A stretch of 64,000 nt of DNA from Mesaphorura yosii (lineage: Eukaryota; Arthropoda; Collembola; Poduromorpha; Tullbergiidae), in the NCBI GenBank assembly GCA_009869945.1, contig WIXG01000070.1:1-64000 (forward strand). Reading direction: 5' to 3'. The first letter of the stretch is position 1, and every line of letters begins with the position of its first letter. This document shows positions 36,519-47,238 of this stretch, piece by piece. Position numbers and translations under genes: made by a program. The notes under the pieces are model-generated. The model was not told the DNA's origin, ran no database searches, and worked only from the letters and a program-made list of their open reading frames with translations.

Positions 36519-37993
36519 ATGAGCAGCCAGAAGATTTTGTCAGCGCTCTTTTACGCAACTGCATCGTCTCTCATCACGATCCTGAACAAGATTGTGCTCA
36601 CGACTTACAGGTAAGTGCGACGGCAGCCAACGCTCTCCACGGCGTTTCATGTCATAAATTCGTCCAACATGTGTAGTCTACGAACAAGTTGAACTTGTGC
36701 GGCAGTGGCTTAATGACTCCGGAAATAAATAAATTGCTTTGTTCAGATTCCCATCATACCAGCTCCTGTTCATCGGACAGCAATTGGCAGTCATCCTTTT
36801 GCTGCAGTTGGGGAAACAGGCGAAGCTGATCCACTTCCCTGCGCTGACTGAAGTATCAATTTTAAAGGTATGACGTCCACCGTCCCCATAGTCGAAGACA
36901 TGATCAGCGTTGAATATTGGTTCTAATATTCTCTTTCCAGCTGTTTCCACTTCCACTTCTCTTTGCCCTGAATGGACTGACCGGGCTTGGTGGGACGCAA
37001 GCAGTAAGTCTGCCGATGTTCACAGTGCTTCGACGTTTCTCCATACTTTTGACCATGCTTGGAGAGTATTTGGTGCTGGGGTAAGTAAAACTGCTTGCCC
37101 TCATTCACGTCTTTTTCTCAGTTTCTGATAGCATAATTTTGCTCCTTATCCTACAGGATTCAGCCGTCGAGGCTAGTCCAGATGTCAGTCTATTCAATGA
37201 TAATAGGAGCCGTGCTAGCATCGCTGTAAGTTCTGCCTTCATCTTAGAGTGGAACTATCGTGGAGAGATGAGAATTTGTTTTCCTCTAGAAATGACTTAG
37301 CATTCAACTCGTCTGGCTACGTGTTGCTTCTGCTGAATAACATTTTGTCTGCGCTAAGTGGAGTCTTTACTAAAGAAAGACTATCTGAATCCAAGCATAT
37401 CGGCAAGTATGGTCTCCTGTACTACAATTCGCTGCTGACAATGCTTCCAGCATTATCAATAGCCTACGTGAGCGGAGATTTCGAGAAGGTAAGAAAATTG
37501 CCATTCGCCAGAATCGGACACAGTTCTAGTGCAATTTCTTGCATTTCTTGCAGGTGCAAGAGGATCCCAACAGCCACGCCTGGCTCAACTTGACGTTCCT
37601 GTTTTACTTTGCGTCGTCATGCATCCTGGGCTGCGTATTGAACACCAGCATTGTTCTGTGTACCTACTACAATTCAGCGTTGACCACCAGTATTATCGGG
37701 TGCCTGAAGAACGTTGTAGTGACATACATCGGCATGTTTGTCGGCGGTGATTACATTTATAGTTTGAGCAATTTTGTTGGAATTAACATAAGGTGAGGCA
37801 TCAGACATTGGAACTAAAGGGTTACTGGAATTACTGAGCGATCATTTCTCATTGCATTAAGCTTTAACATGATATTTCTTGTTTCGTGTTTTGTAGCATC
37901 TTTGGAAGTTTTCTGTACACGTACTTGATGCTTTGGCCAAAGGAGGAGCTTACAACAAGACTGAAAAAGAAACCAGAGTCTAATCAACATTAA
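36519..37993 (+). CDS. SLC35D1: SLC35D-type nucleotide-sugar transporter
   Basis: Seven exons (36519-36610, 36747-36867, 36941-37080, 37157-37225, 37290-37488, 37554-37792, 37897-37993) give 318 residues with about ten hydrophobic segments. Signatures of the UDP-GlcA/UDP-GalNAc/UDP-GlcNAc transporter group are [64 protein letters not shown] and the [16 protein letters not shown] block. It would exchange cytosolic UDP-sugar for UMP across ER or Golgi membranes. The C-terminus is short and lysine-rich ([11 protein letters not shown]) and may act in ER/Golgi sorting. Whether it matches SLC35D1 or SLC35D2 cannot be decided by eye. It lies next to a sulfotransferase, and B4GAT1, which would use UDP-GlcA, is the next recognised gene beyond the desert. 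Confidence 0.93.
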
Positions 37994-38386
37994 ATTATCA
38001 AGTCATTATGTAAGCATGACCTTATTTGATTGCAAAATAACATTCTATTTATTGACAAGACAAAATTGTGGCTTTATTGGATTGCACTTTGCATACATCT
38101 TTTGACATCGACATCAAATTCGACACTAATACTTATACAAAACTAGAAATTCTCTCCCGTGAACTCAAAGAATTGCATAAAAATCTAAAATTGCTACTCT
38201 ATTGCTCTGCTCTTCACTGCCTTGCTAAATGATGCGTGAGGAAATTACGTTTTAACCTTGCAAATACTCAGTTGGAAACTTATAAAGCCTTCAGACGCTA
38301 TTTGACAAATGGCTTTGATTAGTGTTAAATACGGGTAAGGTCAGCTTTTGCAGATTGGAATACAAATTATGTTTCTCAAATATTTA
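37994..38386. other. Convergent intergenic region, SLC35D and EMC2 3' ends
   Basis: This short AT-rich gap separates two tail-to-tail genes. TTTATT at 38048-38053 and at 38073-38078 reads AATAAA on the minus strand and could end EMC2, which would make its 3' UTR overlap that of SLC35D. No coding signal is visible. Confidence 0.45.
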
Positions 38387-39816
38387 CTATTGAATCTTTA
38401 ATTCACTTAAAATTCCTTCCAATGCTTTCATCTGTGCTTTGCCACCTTGAGCGTCGGTATTCTTCATTTCGTACCTGAAAAGGAATAATCGAATGCACAT
38501 TAATGGAGTTCTGAGTTAGGAGATGCCTCAGTACGCCTGCATCCTTACCTATTCGAGACTTCTTTAGCTGCCCAACTCATGAGTTGTCCATAGTCTTTCT
38601 TTTCCTGTGCAGGCACTCTTTGGTTTGTTGCTAAACTGGAACTCGCCTGTAAACCACCAAGTCACGTCAATTGTTAAGTTAAAGGTTGAAACAAGCCAAG
38701 AATAACGTGGCATAAAACATGCACATACCAGGAGCAGCCCGAAAAGGGCTCTCATGCAATCGGAGTTGAGTTTCAGCGCGTGGGAATAGTGAGATACAGC
38801 CATTTTCAAATTTTCTATCCCGCCCATGGTATAACGGATGTCAGCAACTCTTTGGTGAACGAAGTAACAATGTGGATTGTGAAGAATCAATTCTTCGGCA
38901 CAAAACACTGCCCTAGTGTACTCGGCTTCAGACAAATACAAATCGCATAGCTCTGACCACGCTTCTTGATCGCTCATGAACCTGAAAAATGAAAAATTGC
39001 ATGAATAAAAGAAAATAGGTGATTTATTTCCAGGCACAGTTATTTCATTTACTTACTTTTCAAGGTACTCCGTCAGTTCTTTTATGGCTTCAGAAATTTT
39101 GCCTTGACTTTTAAGGATTGCAATCCTTCGCTTGTAAGCTTGAGAATTGGTCTCATCTTTCTTAATCATAGCATCCAATAATTTTAACGCTTCGTCATAC
39201 TTTTCTCGAGCCTGAAGCCTCAGAACTTGCAAGTACCTGTTAAGCAACGTGCGATTAGAAAATATCATCACTTTACTCCAAACTCCAGTGGCTCAGCTTT
39301 CTCACCTTACTCTCTCGCTTTGAGGAAATCGTGTCTTTAGCTCATACATGACATCGTCTGCTATATCGTAATTATGAATATCTAAGGCAGCAATGAATAC
39401 TTGTTCCAGAATCATCCATTCTGTAAGTTGAGAACAATGTTTCTGATTACGATAAGCAATGCTATTTTCAATCTTAAGTTGTTTAAATACACGTACTTTC
39501 ATCTCCAAGTTTGGAAGAATGTGCCCCCACAAGCGTAGTCCACAAATCAATGACATCAGCACTTTTCCTTTCGTTTCCTTCACGCCACTTCCTAAGCAGA
39601 TCTCGAGCGTCTGTGCAGAAGCATACAGCATAAATTTCAATTTAAGCAGTTGCGTACTTCAACCATTTGTCCGGAGCTCCGCATCTACATGCATCTAAGA
39701 ATTTTATGCATTCAGCCCCTCCACGCAGTGCTCATTTTCGCCTCAAGCTGTTGTGAAAATTGTAACGATCTGTCTTTCTTACCTTTCCAATTCTTGGCTA
39801 ATGGTGATGGCTCCAT
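38387..39816 (-). CDS. EMC2: ER membrane protein complex subunit 2 (TPR protein)
   Basis: Seven exons (39816-39783, 39610-39497, 39420-39306, 39236-39057, 38981-38729, 38646-38549, 38474-38387) give 293 residues, close to the 297 of human EMC2. EMC2 is the cytosolic TPR scaffold of the ER membrane complex, which inserts tail-anchored and multipass proteins. Family blocks include DLLRKWREGN, SKLGDEKWMILEQVFIAALD, REKYDEALKLLDAMI, SQAYKRRIAILKSQGK, EAIKELTEYLEK, SDQEAWSELCDLYLSE, GGIENLKMAVSHYSHALKLN and CMRALFGLLL. TPR repeats span about residues 70-230. The first exon codes only MEPSPLAKNWK. The gene is head-to-head with the RhoGAP gene. Confidence 0.95.
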
Positions 39817-40396
39817 GAGAAAGAAGCTGGGGCTCACAAGGATTAAACGAACTAATAAGAATTAGACTGAATGCTTTCACACCGAAATGCCGAAGGTGGT
39901 TAATTAAGTTAATTGACACGAATCCTAATTTGTCAGAGTTCATAAAATTGCGCATTGAAAAATGTGCTTTCAATGCAAGGATGAGATTTTCTCATTTTTC
40001 GTCCGTTGTGATTGGATTGGTCTTGAGACAAGATGACCGTTGAGGGCGAAGTCAACAAACAAAAATCAAAAGTTGCACGGAGGGAGCCGAGCTAGACTTT
40101 GTGAATGTGAATATTCTTGAGGCCCAGACACTTGGCAAAGAGAAGTGAGTCCATTCGGTGCGTGCTCGAGGCTGTCGAGAGTCGAGATAGGATTCACGGG
40201 ATCAAGGGCTGATTTGATTTGGTTTAATTTACCGTCTTTCGAACCCTGATTTGTGCGATTTGGAAGTCGAAACTTACAACGATTTGTTTGTGATTAAAGT
40301 CCTAGAACAGGTGAGGGTTGTCACTCGTCACTACTTACTATTATCAAATATAAAATTCTGCGTGGTACTTGAACTTTGTACTTACTCAAGGTTAAG
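39817..40396. promoter_or_regulatory. Shared divergent promoter of EMC2 and the RhoGAP gene
   Basis: The 580-bp gap separates two head-to-head start codons. At 40010-40020 two ATTGG motifs (inverted CCAAT boxes) lie five bases apart, a pattern bound by NF-Y and common in promoters of cell-cycle genes, which suits an ARHGAP11A homologue. No TATA box is evident. The region probably contains both 5' UTRs. Confidence 0.45.
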
Positions 40397-43300
40397 ATGT
40401 CCGATCAGTCTGAGGAAGAAGTCAGCGCAGAGGATGATTGCGATTTCACCGAGGGTTTCGCAGGAGCAAAGCGTCGACATGTTTTGGAGGGGAACGGTGG
40501 AGGAGGGGTCGCCACCAATGTCTGGAATAAATACATAAGGCGGCTTGTTCGGAAGGATTTGGAAGGCTTGGGGATTTCCCTGCAGAGTCGAAATGAAGGA
40601 CGAGGGCGAAGCCGAAGGCCTAAACAAGTTCGTGGTAGATCTACAAGGAGTGCAACTCGAGCTGGTGGCACTACTCTGACTGATTACAATAACCATGCTT
40701 CTTTGGACAACTCCATTCTTGTAAGAATATTGTAATAGTGCTTCAGCTTCAGCAATCTCATTTTGCAAGCGGTTCCACGCTTAATTATTCTTTCGCATTT
40801 CTCTATAATTAGATACAAAATCTGGTGCCGGTTACTCTGAACGATGGCGAAACTCAAATAAATATTCCGCTCTTCCTCAAGGTCAGTTGTGACTTTATCA
40901 GACAGCACTTGGATAGTGAAGGCATTTTCAGAAAGCCAGGAGCCAGTACAAGGAAACAGAGAATAATGGTAAGCGTCAGTGGCCGCATGTTGCCGTACTT
41001 CCGCTCCTTTTTAAGCCTTTTCTTCGTTTTTAGCAAGATTTGTTAAAACTAACTGCGAAAGGTGATCTGGAGAATTTATTCAAGCCCGGCGACACTGTCT
41101 TCGATGTTTGTTCAGCATTGACTCAAATTCTAAGGAGTCTACAAAACCCACTTATTCCTAACGAGTTCCATGCTGTTTTTCTGAGGTCGGTAATTTCTTC
41201 AAAATAAACTCATTCGTGCTTTAGTTTAAATTTAACAAATTATGCCGTGCTCTTCCAGTTGTTTTGATCTTCAGCCGAGAAAACTCTGTATTACTGCTTT
41301 GTTGGAATCTATTTGTCTTTTACCATCAGCGAGCATCTCAACGTTATCCTATTTTATACAGGTAATCATTTAATTTTGATTTGCATATTGATCAAGGAAC
41401 AGGTGCTGTTGAAATAAGTCTTTTTATTGACTAAATCTAGCTATTGCAAGAAGTTGCGCAGCACAGTTCTAAAAATTTGATGGTTACCAACAACTTGGGC
41501 GTTGTGATGGTCGAAAACATTATGCCTACCATCTCAAAGGATGATCTGGCTGATGGATCTAGGACGCCAACTACTCCTTCGGCCAATCCAAAGGAAAAGA
41601 TTGATCTTCACACACAAGTTATCGAGGTGAGTCTTATTTATATTCTAACAGAAAACATTCACAGTATACTCCTTTTCTACCTTGCTCACGTCCGCCGTGC
41701 TCTAATTTCAGACGCTGATTGAGTATGCGGACAGAGTTGGATTTCTCACGTCAAGACTCCAGGAACGAATTCGAGAAAATCCATTGTCGCTGTCGGACGC
41801 AGGAAGCTCTGATGAAGAAGATGGCGGTGGAGAGAATAGCCCAAGAAAGAAAAGGCGGAGCTCTTCACTAAATAGTGAGTCAGGGTCATGGTCGTATTTT
41901 TGTACGAAGAAATGATTATGATAATTGCTTGTAAAATCGAAAGGATTATTGGGAAACATCTTTAGAAAGACCTCAAAGCAAGCAAAACCTATTGACTCAA
42001 CAAATTTGTCCATTATGAAGACACCAATAAGCTTGTCCGGACACACACCGGTCATTAAAGAGGGTTCGAAAAGGTTGAACAGCAAATTCAGAACGGAAGC
42101 GGAACATCTTAATAGCCATAAAATGTGAGTTACTTCCTGTCTTGCCTGAAACACTCGAGAATTTGCCCTGCAGTTCTCGCCATTCCACCTTGCAACTAGT
42201 ATTTCTGAATTTATTTGGGTGAAATGGTGTCTGATTCTTCTCTTTTAAGAAACCAACTGCTTTTGAAAAAGTCCTTGGCCTTACCCAATGTTAATCTCAC
42301 ACCCTATAATGCCTTCCGCATCACACCAGCTGTATCGCTAAATCCAAGGTATGTAATTGAAATTAATCTCTTACCTCATTTTGATACACATGGGCTCTGG
42401 CTTTGGTTTCTTATTTCTCGCGTCTGCTCGTATTCTTTGCTGTTCTGTAATCTTCATTTTATAATGATCGTGCTTACTCGTCGTTCGTTTATCAGGCCTG
42501 ACACTATCTTATTCTTCAGCCTTGTTGGTCAGGAGTTTCCACTTGCACGGGCCTGAAGAGCCTAAATTTTCTGTCCTCGCAATGCTTCAATACATTTCAT
42601 TTTGACATTTGACTTAGTTTTCGTTGCAGTTAAATCGGGGCCGTATGCATGTCATAGTTCTGAGATTTTTTACAAAAATTTTATTTAGCCCAAAGTTATC
42701 CGCCCACGCTGAGACTCCATTCGGACCCAAGCGCAAATATTTTGCGTCATCAAATCTCTTAAAAAAGAGGTTGGTTGCATTTTTTGTGTTTAATTAATGG
42801 AGTAGCGTTTATTGTATCGTGTTGAGTGTTGACTTCATACATCCACAAAAGCGAATGTAACAATCACCGCATGATCTCATGTGTGAGAAATAAAATATTA
42901 GACCCTTGGTTTGGCAAAGAAACTAACACTTTTTGACTTGTGTCTAGACTCAGGACCTCGCCACCGGAACTGAAGGCCGGCGTGACTGGGCTGCCTACCA
43001 TAAACAAAGCGAGCTTAGAGACGCCAAACCCGACTGGAATGGATTTAGTTCAGTTTGAAGCAAGTCCTCGGAAGTTGCAGTTACAAGATTCCAAGCTAAC
43101 AAAGACAAACTCAACTGTACTGGGAAAGTCTCCCAGGCCGAGACCGCATTCATTCAACAGCCCACGCACGACGCCGACAGGTAACACAGCACTCACCCGA
43201 TCTCCGTCGACGCGGCGTACACTGAGAAGGGGAAGACCAAATACTTTGCGTGTAGGTCTCACTCGTCCGAGCCCCACGAATAATGTGGTCAAGATTGAGC

Positions 43301-44142
43301 CCAGTCCTCCGGCCTCTGGAGCTGGTCGACTGCTTCGATCGTCCTCTAGCACGGGCGTGGTCAAGAAAGAATCGTTCATGTTTGGCAGCGGTGACACATC
43401 GCCACGCAAAAGAGTTACTATTGAACCTTCGGGCCGTGTGATCAGTCGAAGCGGTCGGCCATCATTAGAATTCCTCAAGACTGCGCTTCCGGAAAAGCCG
43501 AATACCGGAAGTGAGGTTTTTGAAGACGCAGGTGGCACCCAAATCGATGACAAATTTGACAACAACAGTCAGACAAAAGCACGAAAAATTTCCAGCCCTG
43601 CAGTTGACACACCGGATGACGCCACTAACGAACTGGAAGCTAAGACTCCACTTGCACCTGTAAATACTTCAATGCCGACAGACAGTCAATCTCCTAGAAA
43701 AGCCAGGACACCAACAACGAGATCTCAATCAATGAGAGACTCCACAAGAAGTTTTATCCCGCGCCTGATTGCCAACAACAATTTGAACAAGAGGTCCAGC
43801 TTTCGTGATGGTATCGAGGAGGAAAACGCCTCAACACCGACTCGTCCTCAGAAAAGTGTGTCGACTTCAGCCGTGACCCCCCAACAACAGTTAAAGAGAC
43901 GCAACTCGGTTCAAGAATTGGTAAAACTTTACGAGTCTACTTCGATGATGTCCAGAATCCCTTCGGCAATTAATCAAGAAAGCGGTAGGCCCAAGCCATA
44001 TCCCTACGCTGTGAGGACATTAGATCGTGGCAAATTGGAACCATACAACAAATTCAACAGCATAACTCGTCCGGCAAAATTGCAATACACAAAACCCATT
44101 TGGAGCACATTGCCTGAGCAGAATCCTACAAAACAGCAGTAA
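40397..44142 (+). CDS. ARHGAP11A: ARHGAP11A-like RhoGAP
   Basis: Ten exons (40397-40720, 40813-40968, 41034-41185, 41259-41361, 41441-41626, 41712-41874, 41944-42124, 42250-42348, 42689-42769, 42948-44142) give 879 residues. A basic N-terminal region (RGRSRRPKQVRGRSTR) precedes a RhoGAP domain at about residues 110-300. The arginine finger is in SEGIFRKPGAS, and the domain continues through NLFKPGDTVFDVCSALTQILRSL, NPLIPNEFHAVFL and NLGVVMVENIMP. TLIEYADRVGFL, directly after the domain, matches the ARHGAP11A family. The long tail is disordered, with many SPR, TP and SP sites, including GPKRKYFASSNLLKK and a conserved-looking RRNSVQELVKLYEST near the end. The human protein is a mitotic GAP for RhoA. 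The last exon alone encodes about 398 residues. Confidence 0.88.
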
Positions 44143-44145
44143 GAG

Positions 44146-44151
44146 TTTATT
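44146..44151 (-). terminator. Poly(A) signal of AP2S1 beside the opposing gene's stop
   Basis: On the minus strand this reads AATAAA, ten bases after the AP2S1 stop and only three bases past the RhoGAP stop on the other strand. Cleavage 10-30 nt beyond would fall inside the last codons of the RhoGAP gene. Confidence 0.6.
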
Positions 44152-44160
44152 TCTACGAGA

Positions 44161-44985
44161 TTATTCTAATGAGTTTAGCATAAGAAGCTGCTTGAGGACT
44201 TTAGTTTGACTTGTCTCTCGGATTTCGCCAGCCAAGAACATTTCGTCAACGACGGTGTACACCTGGAAGAGCAAAACACTGCCTTTAGAGTTTAAATCAT
44301 TATTTTGACTAACATTTTTGTACTCTATACTTTTATACAAGCTATTTCATCATGAATGAGCAAAGATTGTTTTTGGCCGAATCGTGAACTTATCCTAAAT
44401 ACTGAAATCTGTTTCCTATATTATTATCCTTCATCATTATGTACATGAATAAAAATGGAAAAACCTCAATAATATTATGATTCCGTTGGAATCTCACCTT
44501 GTAAAAATTGAAGACCAAGTCCAGCTCACAGACATTGTGGAAATATTCGTTTAGTACTTCGACGAAATTATGAATTGCTTCCAAGTACATCAGATTGTTA
44601 TCTTGGACGTCGACACATATGCAAAAGTAGAGTCCTGCGTACCTCCTATACACGATCTTGAAATTTCGGAACTGAAACGAAACAAGATGAGTAAGTTTAT
44701 TGCCGACCCATTTTCAGCCACCTTTATTTGGGTTCGAACCAATTTACCTCCACAAAGTTCGTATGTTTTGCGTCTCTAACTGTAACGACTGCATGAACTT
44801 CCTCTATCAATTTCTGCTTCTCGTCGTCGTCAAAATTCATATACCATTTCGCCAATCTTGTCTTGCCTGCCCGGTTCTGAATTAAGATGAACCTGATCTG
44901 TAATTTAAGAAAAATCAAAAGCTTTGACCTATAGATATTTATAGTAGAGCATCGATTCGCTAATTTCGAGTGTATAACTTACCAT
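44161..44985 (-). CDS. AP2S1: AP-2 adaptor complex sigma subunit
   Basis: Four coding exons (44985-44983, 44897-44748, 44671-44498, 44262-44161) give 142 residues, exactly the human length. The protein is nearly invariant in animals: [94 protein letters not shown] and [12 protein letters not shown] are all readable. The sigma subunit is part of the AP-2 core and binds dileucine sorting signals during clathrin endocytosis at the plasma membrane. The first coding exon supplies only the ATG, and the second exon begins with the Ile codon. The gene is tail-to-tail with the RhoGAP gene (18 bp apart) and head-to-head with POLR1C. Confidence 0.97.
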
Positions 44986-45470
44986 TGTCTGGCTTGAATT
45001 CAGGAGGTAAAACTTGAAGCCTGAATATTATTAAGGAATGCTACAAAAGCTAGCACAGGTTAAGTTTCTGACCAGACGCGCATGTGACAATGCTGACAGT
45101 GTCCGCGTCCGATGGTCAGAATTAGACGATAGTTCAAGTTAGAAATGACTTATTCTTAGCACCCAATACTTTATGGGCGTTTTCGCACTTGCACAAGAAG
45201 TACAAGATGTCAATAATTTTATCCGTACCAGCCCGACCTAGAAGTGCTATACGCACAAGTCGCAAGGTTTACGCGGAATGATCAAATGAAGAGAGGCTTT
45301 CTCTTAATTCTCAAAGCGGTAAACACGTGCAAATATCCGAATCGGGATATTTTGGCGAAAAGACGAAGCCGTCACGTCCCCTTTGCGATATTATCTCTGG
45401 AGCCTTTATCAGTGCTGGAGTGTTGCTGAAGTGGCTGGCTACGTAAAGTACAACACAACAAGGTACCATC
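44986..45470. promoter_or_regulatory. Divergent promoter region of AP2S1 and POLR1C
   Basis: This 485-bp gap separates two head-to-head housekeeping genes and must hold both 5' UTRs and start sites. No TATA box is obvious, as is usual for such promoters. A short open frame (45244-45429, +) is not supported as coding. Confidence 0.45.
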
Positions 45471-47146
45471 ATGGCGAGCGAACGGATACAAACGTCAAGA
45501 ACACACGTCCTGATGAAGGAGCATCAAATGGAGCACGTAAGTTTTTGAGACGATTGTCGTATCGTTTTTGAATTTGGCCAGGGTAGGTCATCAATGCCAT
45601 TTATCACCTCTTTTCCAGACTGGCAGCAATTTATACGCCGGAGCATATACCGGATATGATGACAGATGGAGTCTCAAAACCTTTAAGAAGGTGAGTGAGT
45701 GGATCCGTGCATGCCAATGAATTAATTATTGAGTGTATTCGCTTATTTGATGGATCCAAATGATTTTGTAGAGTTTGAAGATAGAAATCATTAAGAAATC
45801 TGAGACTGACATGGAGTTCGATCTAGTAGGAGTGGACCCTTCTATTGCAAATGCGTTCAGAAGAATCATGCTGTCAGAAGTAATGTAATCTATAATCTTA
45901 CGATCCACTCACTGACATTGACTTGCTGTCCTGATTTTCTTCAGGTACCAAGTGTTGCGATTGAGAAAGTTCATATGTACAATAACACGTCCATCATACC
46001 TGACGAAGTATTGGCGCATCGTTTGGGATTGATTCCATTGAAGGCCGATCCGAAATTGCTCGACTACAGGCAAGAAGGTAGACCTTGAGTTTGACTAAAA
46101 TCTCCTTTACGATGAGGAATGATCATTGATTACTTGACTGGTTCTCTCTCAGGCGATTCAACCGGAACGGAACAAGATACACTAGAATACTTACTGAAAG
46201 TGAAATGTTCTTGGAATCCAAGCAGACCGAAAGACTCCACCGACCCAGACCAACTCTACATTAATCATAAAGGTAACTAGCCATACACTGTCAAAGTCAA
46301 AGTTAATTACTAAAGCTGAAACTAGAGAAAATGGGAGAAAACGCTTAACTTTACAATTGTCTATTTAAGTCCTATCTAGTCAGATCAAATGGGTTGGAAT
46401 GGGATCTCAAAGGGACTATATCAAAGCTAAAGACGTTGAACCAGTCCACAACGATATTGTAATCGCAAAATTACGCCCAGGGCATGAGCTCGACGTGAAA
46501 TTGCAAGCTGTTAAGGGAATCGGCAGGGATCACGCAAAATTTTCACCAGTTGGTACGGCTTACAGACATGCACTTGAAGTTTCCATCTAATGTGGTCTTC
46601 AATTATTCAATGTTTATGTCGTTTATAGCCACTGCGTTCTACCGTCTTCTTCCAGAAATTAAGCTGACGAGAGAGGTGAAGGGTGAGAAGGCAGAAAGGT
46701 TACAGAAGTGCTTCTCTCCTGGAGTTATCAAATTAGTAGACGTCAAAGGTAAGTCTGTGCATTATTCGAATCAAGGTTGATCGCATCAACTGTTATAAAA
46801 TCTGGTATGACTTACGGTAGGTACGAAAGTTGCAACTGTTCACAACGCGAGATATGATTCCTGCAGCAGAAATGTGTTAAGGTTCGAGGACTTGGCAGAG
46901 TGCGTCAGTTTGAGTCGTGTGAAGGACCATTTCATATGTGAGTGCAAAACAGAGTTACGAAACGACGTGAATGAGAGTACGAAATGCCATTTATAACATA
47001 CATTTGTAGTCTCGGTGGAATCTGTCGGTGCCATCAAACCGGAAACAATATTTTTGGAGTCAGTGGCTATACTGAAAGGAAAATGTGATTTATTCATAAG
47101 CGAACTGAACATGGGCCTCGACAACTCGGCGGACGCTAATGACTAA
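45471..47146 (+). CDS. POLR1C: RNA polymerase I and III subunit RPAC1
   Basis: Nine exons (45471-45536, 45619-45690, 45772-45879, 45945-46077, 46153-46272, 46370-46552, 46629-46748, 46821-46937, 47010-47146) give 351 residues, near the human 346. RPAC1 (AC40) pairs with AC19 to form the alpha-like platform on which Pol I and Pol III assemble. Readable blocks are [51 protein letters not shown], the loop [61 protein letters not shown] and [16 protein letters not shown]. The exon starting at 46370 needs the acceptor ATTTAAG, not the closer CAG, to hold frame. AATAAA at 47216-47221 is the likely poly(A) signal. Confidence 0.95.
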
Positions 47147-47215
47147 TTACTGCCAATTTTGGCGAACCTGTTTGTATTTTTAACTGTTCATATGTTAACT
47201 TTTTCATTGAATAAG

Positions 47216-47221
47216 AATAAA
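47216..47221 (+). terminator. Poly(A) signal of POLR1C
   Basis: AATAAA lies 70 nt after the POLR1C stop and 18 bp before the end of the convergent receptor coding region, so cleavage probably falls at or inside that last exon. Confidence 0.55.
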
Positions 47222-47238
47222 GAATATAAAGGTAGAAG

